Part shown: positions 57,682 through 64,000 of the stretch, piece by piece
Layout of the letters: every line of letters starts with the position of its first letter
Numbering within the stretch: position 1 is the first letter of the stretch
From: Pogostemon cablin
Taxonomy: Eukaryota > Streptophyta > Magnoliopsida > Lamiales > Lamiaceae
Length of the DNA stretch: 64,000 nt
Reading direction: 5' to 3'
NCBI GenBank assembly: GCA_023678885.1
Contig: CM042963.1
Coordinates: 26,787,542-26,851,541 of the forward strand
The notes under the pieces: generated by a model
Told to the model about the DNA's origin: nothing
Database searches by the model: none
What the model saw: the letters and a program-made list of their open reading frames with translations, nothing else
Translations under genes and position numbers: made by a program

Positions 57682-59490
57682 TGATTAGCCATTTGTAGTC
57701 GGGATGACTAATTAAAGAATTTATCGAACCACAGGGAGGAAGGTTCTAGGGTCTAAGAGATCTCGTGTTCATCATAGTATTATAGAAATGATCATAAAGG
57801 GGAGATAATCAATAAATGATAATAAAAAAATGGATAGATGAATGAATCAATGGATGAATGAGCCAAGTAGATAGAGAATGAGACTAGCAATACTTAAAGT
57901 ATGGAAAATCTAGATATCATGCAACGAATTCATATGTGGCATTGGTACAAGACTGAGGGCCAACACTAAGTTCACCTAAACTCCCTCTCGGAATGAATAG
58001 GATATGGAATAATGCTCAATGGATTGGTTCTCACTCAAACAATTCCAACTAGGTACTAAGCTTGAAATGAGAGTCCCTTCACACGATTAATCAACCTCTC
58101 GATCAAACCAATCGGATGTCCTATCAAAAGATTCTAAATCATAAAGGACTTCTCAATCTCTTTACAATTTATAATGCACATGACGCGTATGATAAAATGA
58201 TTCAGTTAATTATCATAAATATGCAATTGACATCTCAATCTAATCACATGTTTAAAACAACAAACCACACAAATCATCATATACATCAAGATCTAAAGCA
58301 TCAATGATAGAAAATCAAATAACCCAATCAACATAATCATTTAATTACAAATACCTAAAATTATCCAACACAATTCATATTGCTAATCTCACAAGGGAAA
58401 TTAGCCTACCATATTCAAAAGGAATTCAACATAGTCATTGAAATCCTTATAAAACATGATAAACTATTTCAATACAAAGTGTAGATGAAAACTCCCTTGG
58501 ATGTCTCCAATGGTGATCTTCTTCTTCCCTTTGCAATCCCCCTCTCTTCCTTACTTCTCTAACTACTTGGATGGAGGATTTGATGGTGGGATGAAGATAG
58601 ATGGTATGGATGAAGAATGGATGGAAGATGAAGGTGAAAAATGTAGAAAATGGTGTATGATCTAGGTGTAGGGGGTGAAACCCTTGTGTAGAATCTCCAA
58701 TCTCCTCTGAAATGTTGAGCTTGAGGCTATTTATACCCTCTCCAAGTTGGGCCATGAATTTAACATCAAATGGGCTTTTTACACATACTTACACACATTG
58801 GCAGGTGAAAATCTAAATTTTGGCCCAAAAAACATGCAACTCGAGTTGGCCTTACCCAACTCGAGTTGCAACACGAGTCGAGCTACGTGTGTGTAGCTTG
58901 AGTTGAAATAGCTCGACTTGTGTTGGCTACTCGTGCACCCACTGTTCGGTCGTGTTGCGAGGCTCTGAAACTGAAAATCCTACGGAAGGCAGATCGACTC
59001 GAGCTAGCAACTCGTTGCAGCTTGTAAGTCGAGTTAGCTCACTGTACAATTTTTGGCCGCTGCCCTGCTCCTAGCTCGACTCGAGTTGTAAGTCTAGTTG
59101 GACCTTACAACTCGAGTAAGCTCTCTGGACGATTTTTGGACCCTAACTCGACTTTCTCTCAACTCTAGTTGCAAGTCGAGTTGAACCTTGCAACTCGAGT
59201 TGGGTCTCTGGATGATTTTTGGACCCTAACTCGACCTTCTCTCAACTCGAGTTGCAAGTCAAGTTGGACCTTGCAACTCGAGTTGGGTCCCGGCAGCCCA
59301 TTTCTTGCTCGTTTCAGCTCCCGTCTCCATTTTTGCTTCGTTTTTACCTGTTTTACATATGTTTAAGTTCATTCACATGCATTTTCATGAGAACACATAA
59401 CACAACTAAATAATATATAAAATATGAATAAAATACTATGAAAATGGACATAAAAAGATACTAAAATTTAGGTGAAAATATCACTCATCA
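57682..59490 (-). repeat. 3' LTR of element E
   Basis: 1809 bp; minus-strand TGATGAGTGATATTTTC...GGCTAATCA. TATA box at 58729-58736 (minus). Similar to the B LTR throughout, including the leader with the segment TCACCATTGGAGACATCCAA. Confidence 0.92.
58729..59290 (-). promoter_or_regulatory. LTR promoter of E: CTCGAG-type cluster and TATA box
   Basis: From 58838 to 59290 AACTCGAGTTG, CAACTCGAGTTGC, AGCTCGACT and variants occur over twenty times in both senses, upstream of the minus-strand TATA box. Parts are in ~60-65-bp tandem units containing TCTGGATGATTTTTGGACCC (59110-59290). It corresponds to the cluster of B but is longer. Confidence 0.7.
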
Positions 59491-61506
59491 CACCCCCAAA
59501 CTTAAAGTATTGTGCGTCCCCGAACAACGAAAATGATAAACCAAGGGGTGAGATTTTCACTTAGAAAAAGACTAAACGAACATAAGTAATAACACATCAA
59601 TAGCAATAAGAACCACAAAGTATTCTAAGTCATCCTAAAACATTAAATTCATGACATGAGAAATTAACAAGTTCAATCAAAAGAGAATAAAGTGTAATAG
59701 TCCCTTTTGGTCCAAGCCTCACATAGGTTATCAATTTCACTCAACACTCTTTCAAGTAAGGTAACAACACTCATTAATCGATTGGCTCGACTCGCTATAA
59801 GCTTGCTCGTGGACTACATTCACAAACCACCAAAGTTTCAATTAATGATCAAAAAGGTCTTTAATTAGGATGTAATGATAGGCTCTTTGGTAGGGTAGGT
59901 AGAATATAGGTAAGAGTGACTAATCATGTGTAAGTAATCGAAGAGATTGCCAATTTCTCCAACTTCTTCACTTTTCTTTCTTACTTTCTTATCTTTGTTG
60001 ATCATAAGCACTAATCATCAACTTTTCTTAGATTGAACTTCTTTCAATGCATGCTTCCTTCTTCAAACTTTTAAGTACTTGAGCATATTATTCTTGCTTT
60101 ACTCATTTTCTTGTTTTGAAGTTGCATGTATATTCTTGGTTTTGCTCTTTTCATTCTTTTTCTTGCTTACTTACCATTTTCTTTTCTTCTTTTTCTTCCT
60201 TATCAAACCTTTCTAGTTATCATCTCCTCAATCACCACACAAGGGGTATATATATATAAGGCTTAATTTGGTAATCAAGGCTTGTAATGTGCTAAATTCA
60301 TAAGAAATAGGCTTATAGGCTCAAAGTGGTTGACTAGGGATGATGTTCAAGGTATGAAAATATTTGGCAATGACTATACATAACAAGGATGGCCTTAGAT
60401 CATTTTACTAATCTCTACTAATCGGGCTCATTCCTATAGTTCTTGAGCAAGTTCTAGCTTATCAAACACAACTAATCCCCTCATGAAGAAAACTATGTGT
60501 GTACGATTGAGGTTCAAATGCTCACAAGCTTGTGCTCGAATCTTAAGCAACTTATTACACCATATTCATCTCACAGTTGAACAAGTTAAGTAAAACATGT
60601 CATAATTCAAAAGTGTAGAGATTCTTAATCATAACTTATCATCACTTATCACCACAACATATTATCACTCATGTTCAAAAATGACTCACGACCTCCCTAA
60701 AACAAACCACCAAACATACCAAGATAAAAATAAAATACACACAAAACATATAAGAAAAGACTCACCAAATAAGACACAAACAAAAATATATAACATGCAA
60801 CAATAAAAATATCCATCCATCAATAGACAATAAAGCACACATTCAAATCATCCATGACAATTAAGCTCACAAACATCCCAACCTTGATTGAAAATGAAAA
60901 ACCTCCAAAAAACATAACATATGAAGTAACATGCTAATCACATCAATCCAAATTAACATCAAAACATGTCAAGCAAATAGAAGTGGTAGAGTATAGAGTG
61001 AACTCCCTAAATAGGCATTTGGTAGTTGAAATGGTTGGCACTAGCTTCCTGATTGAATACACAACGAATCTCGACTTGATCTCCGAGTTCAATTCATGCT
61101 TTTACTACACTTCATTCATGCTCAACAACTCATCAAAAATATTAGCTCAACACTATCATTAAAAATATAGACTATCATGTATTTCAACACAGCCAATCGA
61201 ACCAAATCAAACCAAAACTCATGAGAAAAATTTTAAAATTGCCCCAAAAATACAAGAAGTATATGCTTACTAACAAAACATGTATGTCACACCACGCCAT
61301 ATCCCCCCAAACTTAAATCGAAACAAGAGTTGAGAATTAAGTTTGCAAAAAGTGACGAGACTTACTTTCACACTTCAAATCAAGCACTTATCGTATCTCC
61401 AATACACATTCTCCTCACGAGCACAATCAACCTACATACAAAAAATATAAAACAAGCAAATCCACAATCCTTATTGAAAGCACTAAATAAAGCAATAAAG
61501 ATAATG
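59491..61506 (-). other. Polypurine tract and 3' non-coding region of E
   Basis: Minus-strand tract TTTAAGTTTGGGGGTG (59506-59491) at the LTR; homology to the 3' non-coding regions of A and B over its length. An internal polypurine-like copy (TTAAGTTTGGGGGGATAT) is at ~61300-61317. No gene. Confidence 0.8.
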
Positions 61507-61549
61507 ATGGATTGCCTCCCATCCAGCGCTAAGTTTAACATCTTCAAGC
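61507..61549 (-). promoter_or_regulatory. Conserved post-pol palindrome/hairpin element (E)
   Basis: The minus strand reads AGATGTTAAACTTAGCGCTG then GATGGGAGGCAATCCATC. The AGCGCT palindrome and the GGAT-GGGAGGCA-ATCC hairpin are kept although E has no pol. Confidence 0.6.
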
Positions 61550-61568
61550 CGGACGGGATATGGAGAAC

Positions 61569-62900
61569 TCATCGGTATGGCCACGGATATCTTTCGGCCT
61601 TGCCATCGAATTTTAAACATTGTGCTTCTTCCTCTATTAGGCACTTGTGGTAAGTGACGGCCTCCGTTGCATCCTTCGAACATAGCTTTAGAAATTCGAT
61701 TCTCTTGAGCTTACACTCTATTGCCCTCTCCATTCTTGAACACCACTTATTTCTTCTTTCCAAGTAAACTTCCAACATCTTTTTGAGTTCTCTTTTGTTC
61801 CTAAGGATGTGAAAAGAATCAATGGGTAAGACAAAGTCAATGTAAATAATATTTTGAAATTCAAAACAACTAAAGAGTTTAAAGGTTTAGAAATGCTCAT
61901 TTCACTCTTCAAGTCATCATCATTTGCTTTTAGACTTTGTTCCTCGTCAACATCATTTGCCTCAACGGCTCTTCAAATACCTCATTTGATTCTTCATCTC
62001 CCAAATTCTTTTCTTCCTCAAACTCTTCTTCAACTTTACTCTCCTCTTCAAGTTCTTCAACTTGTTGAAAATTGGTCAAAGCACTTATAATTTGGCTTAC
62101 TTGACGCTCCAAGGCTTCAAACCTCTTCTCATTTACCTCATTTCGTGCTTCATCTCTTTTCTTGTCTTCCTCAAGGTTTGTTATCATCATCTCAATCAAG
62201 ACTTCTATAGATGATTTTCTTTTCTCAACTTGTTGAACGTCTCCTCCCTCTTGGTTGTCAATATCCCATCCTTGAATTGGTGGATAATTTCCATGAAATC
62301 TTCCCTCATAATTGTTTTGAAAATTTCCTTGGAAATCATCCACTCTCATGAAATAGGCATCTCCTACTTGGTGGTTAGGCATCCTCCACTCTTCTTGCTC
62401 CATAGGACTAGGAATCGACACACCTTGCACATTTTGATCATCCCCCAAACTTGAACTAGACAAGACTTGACCATAAGCACCTTGAGTCATCATCCTTATT
62501 TGTCTTGTCAATTCCAAAGTAGCGGGTTTAATTATTTCGGAGGATTCGTTGAACAATAAACTTGATTGAGAATTTTTGCATTCATTACTTTCTTGAGCAC
62601 TTCTTCTACATAATTCAAGTAAGGCGTAATTTTGGAACGGAGGGTTGGTGTTGGGATTTGGTGATGAATAAGCACATGCTTGATAAGGGTGGAATGTATT
62701 TGCATTGTAAGGTTATTGTTATTCTCCATTTCTTCCTTGATTGTAGTATTGGAAGCTATCTTGATTCATTTGGAAATTGAAACCATAGTTGCTCTCATTC
62801 ATGTAACCTCTTGATTGTTGAGCCAAATACATCACTCAAGTATTGATTCCACCCTTCCATTTAAATGCTCTTCTCAAGGCCTACTATAATTCTTCTTCAA
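61569..62900 (-). pseudogene. Gag-tail-like reading frame of element E
   Basis: The main open stretch is 62556-61930 (208 codons). It has an Asn-rich part (FQGNFQNNYEGRFHGNYPP) and a charged coiled-coil-like part with KRFEALERQVSQIISALTNF, which matches the Gag tail of B (ALEYNIRQIASAL) and C (AFEYQMGQIASSV), then a Glu-rich end. Upstream (to ~62830) Gag-like Gln/Asn-rich sequence continues with stops. Downstream, 61778-61569 gives a short basic frame ending 20 bases before the post-pol element. The Gag core (RKCPQHG) and protease are missing, so the product could not form particles alone. Confidence 0.7.
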
Positions 62901-63075
62901 ACTTTCTATTTTTGGCTTTGATCCCCCTTCTCCTTCTCTCAAGGTATTTTCGAAGTACCTATCAAAACGAACAACTGAGATAAAAAATTTTCCAAAGCAA
63001 ATAACTAAAAGCAATAAAATATCTCTAGTAATACTAATCAAAACACTCCCATTAAACCACAAGTAACTTTTGCCT

Positions 63076-63092
63076 TCCCGGCAACGGCGCCA
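63076..63092 (-). other. Primer binding site of E (tRNA-Asp type)
   Basis: Minus-strand TGGCGCCGTTGCCGGGA, an exact match to the tRNA-Asp complement over 17 bases, two bases inside the LTR. Confidence 0.93.
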
Positions 63093-63094
63093 TT

Positions 63095-64000
63095 TGATTA
63101 GCCATTTGTAGTCAGGATGACTAATTAAAGAATTTATCAAACCACATGGAGAAAGGTACTAGGGTCTAAGCGATCTCATGTTCATCATAGTATTATAGAA
63201 ATGATCATAAATGGGAGATAATCAAGAAATGATAATAAAATAAATGGATAGATGAATGATTCAATGGATGAATGAGCCAAGTAGATAGAGAATGCGACTA
63301 GCAATACTTAAAGTATGGAAAATCTAGATATCATGCAACGAATTCATATGTGTCAAGGGTACAAGACTAAGGGCCAACACTAAGTTCACCTAAACTCCCT
63401 CTCGGAATGAATAGGATATGGAATAATGCTCAATAGATTGGTTCTTACTCAAACAATTCCAACTAGATACTAAGCTTGAAATAAGAGTCCCTTCACACGA
63501 TTAATCAACCTATCGATCAAACTAATCGGATGTCCTATCAAAGGGTCCTAAATTATAAAGGACTTCTCAATCTCCTTACAATTTATAATGCACATGATGC
63601 GTATGACAAAATAATTCAATTAATTATCCTAAATATGCAATTGACTTCTCAATCTAATCACATGTTTAAAACAACAAACCACATAAATCATCATACACAT
63701 CGAGATCTAAAGCATCAATGATAGAAAATCAAATATCCCAATCAACATAATCATTCAATTGTAAATACCTAAAATTATTCTACACAATTTATATTGCTAA
63801 TCTCACAAGAGAGATTAGCCTACCATATTCAAAAGGAATCAACATAGACATTAAAATCCTTACAAAACATGATAAACTATAAGGTTTCAATACAAAGTGT
63901 AGATGAAAACTCCCTTTGATGTCTCCAATAGTGATCTTCTTCTTCTCTTTGCAATCCTCCTCTCTTCCTTGCTTCTCTAACTACTTGGATGGAGGATTTG
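63095..64000 (-). repeat. 5' LTR of element E (partial)
   Basis: 906 bp visible, aligning with 57682-58580 of the 3' LTR. The U3 end and the other target duplication lie beyond the window. Confidence 0.92.

Larger units (their letters stand above)
57682..64000 (-). mobile_element. Element E: small non-autonomous Athila element, 5' LTR cut by window end
   Basis: On the minus strand: 5' LTR (from beyond 64000 to 63095), primer site 63092-63076, a ~1.3-kb region with a gag-tail-like frame, the post-pol element, 3' non-coding DNA, polypurine tract and 3' LTR (59490-57682). The interior is only ~3.6 kb and has no Gag core, protease, RT or integrase. LTRs belong to the same family as those of B. 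The first ~210 bases of the two LTR copies differ at about a dozen positions (~94-95% identity). The 5 bases left of the 3' LTR are ATCAT. It is inserted in the Transposase_28-like gene. Confidence 0.9.

Noticed and set aside
63076..63092. Match to the 3' end of tRNA-Asp, as at 9979, 14176 and 22171
   Set aside because: Only the 3' ~17 bases match and each lies at an LTR edge. These are primer binding sites, not tRNA genes.

Overview
The window is intergenic, repeat-rich nuclear DNA of a flowering plant, probably a eudicot; the species cannot be fixed from the sequence. The evidence is AT-rich DNA, nested LTR retrotransposons of the plant-specific Athila branch of Ty3/gypsy (primer sites match the 3' end of tRNA-Asp), a CACTA (En/Spm) transposon with TNP2 and plant Transposase_24-like genes, a decayed Ty1/copia element, Stowaway, hAT and Mutator-like MITEs, and GT-AG introns. 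I found no intact host gene, tRNA, rRNA or CRISPR array. All coding matter seen is transposon-derived and broken.

Layout. 1-7907: element A (+), an Athila copy whose 5' half lies outside the window: protease, RT-RNase H-integrase, long 3' non-coding region, 3' LTR. A is inserted in the gag of element D (-), 7908-11676, which shows gag, primer site and one LTR. 12090-~31995: element C (+), an Athila copy with gag, protease and pol, broken by two insertions. One is element B (12657-21025), a full-length but RT/integrase-less Athila element sitting in C's 5' LTR with a near-perfect 5-bp target duplication. The other is a 2.03-kb solo LTR (25234-27261) with a perfect AAATG duplication. From ~32000 to ~50160 lies a 5'-truncated CACTA element G (TNP2, 32000-39376; Transposase_24-like gene, 47740-50160). 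G is interrupted by a second, pack-like CACTA element H (33181-36972) and by copia element F (-, 40703-46512). 46690-56670 is mostly small DNA elements and AT-rich repeats, including a 1.04-kb Mutator-type palindrome and a 119-bp near-perfect hairpin. 56950-57681 is a decayed gag-like gene (-) of the 'putative gypsy type transposon' kind, cut by element E (-, 57682 to beyond the window), a still smaller non-autonomous Athila derivative.

How the parts relate. A, B and E share the 3' non-coding region, polypurine tract and LTR ends but carry progressively less coding capacity: A has pol, B has gag-protease only, E has only a gag-tail-like reading frame. This looks like an autonomous/non-autonomous series mobilised in trans. 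All four elements with a visible pol or ORF end (A, B, C, E) share a short palindrome-plus-hairpin element just after the last stop codon. Families A, B/E and D each carry, upstream of the LTR TATA box, a dense cluster of one family-specific palindromic word. These conserved non-coding parts are the most interesting signals in the window. Coordinates of LTR ends, primer sites and target duplications were read by eye.
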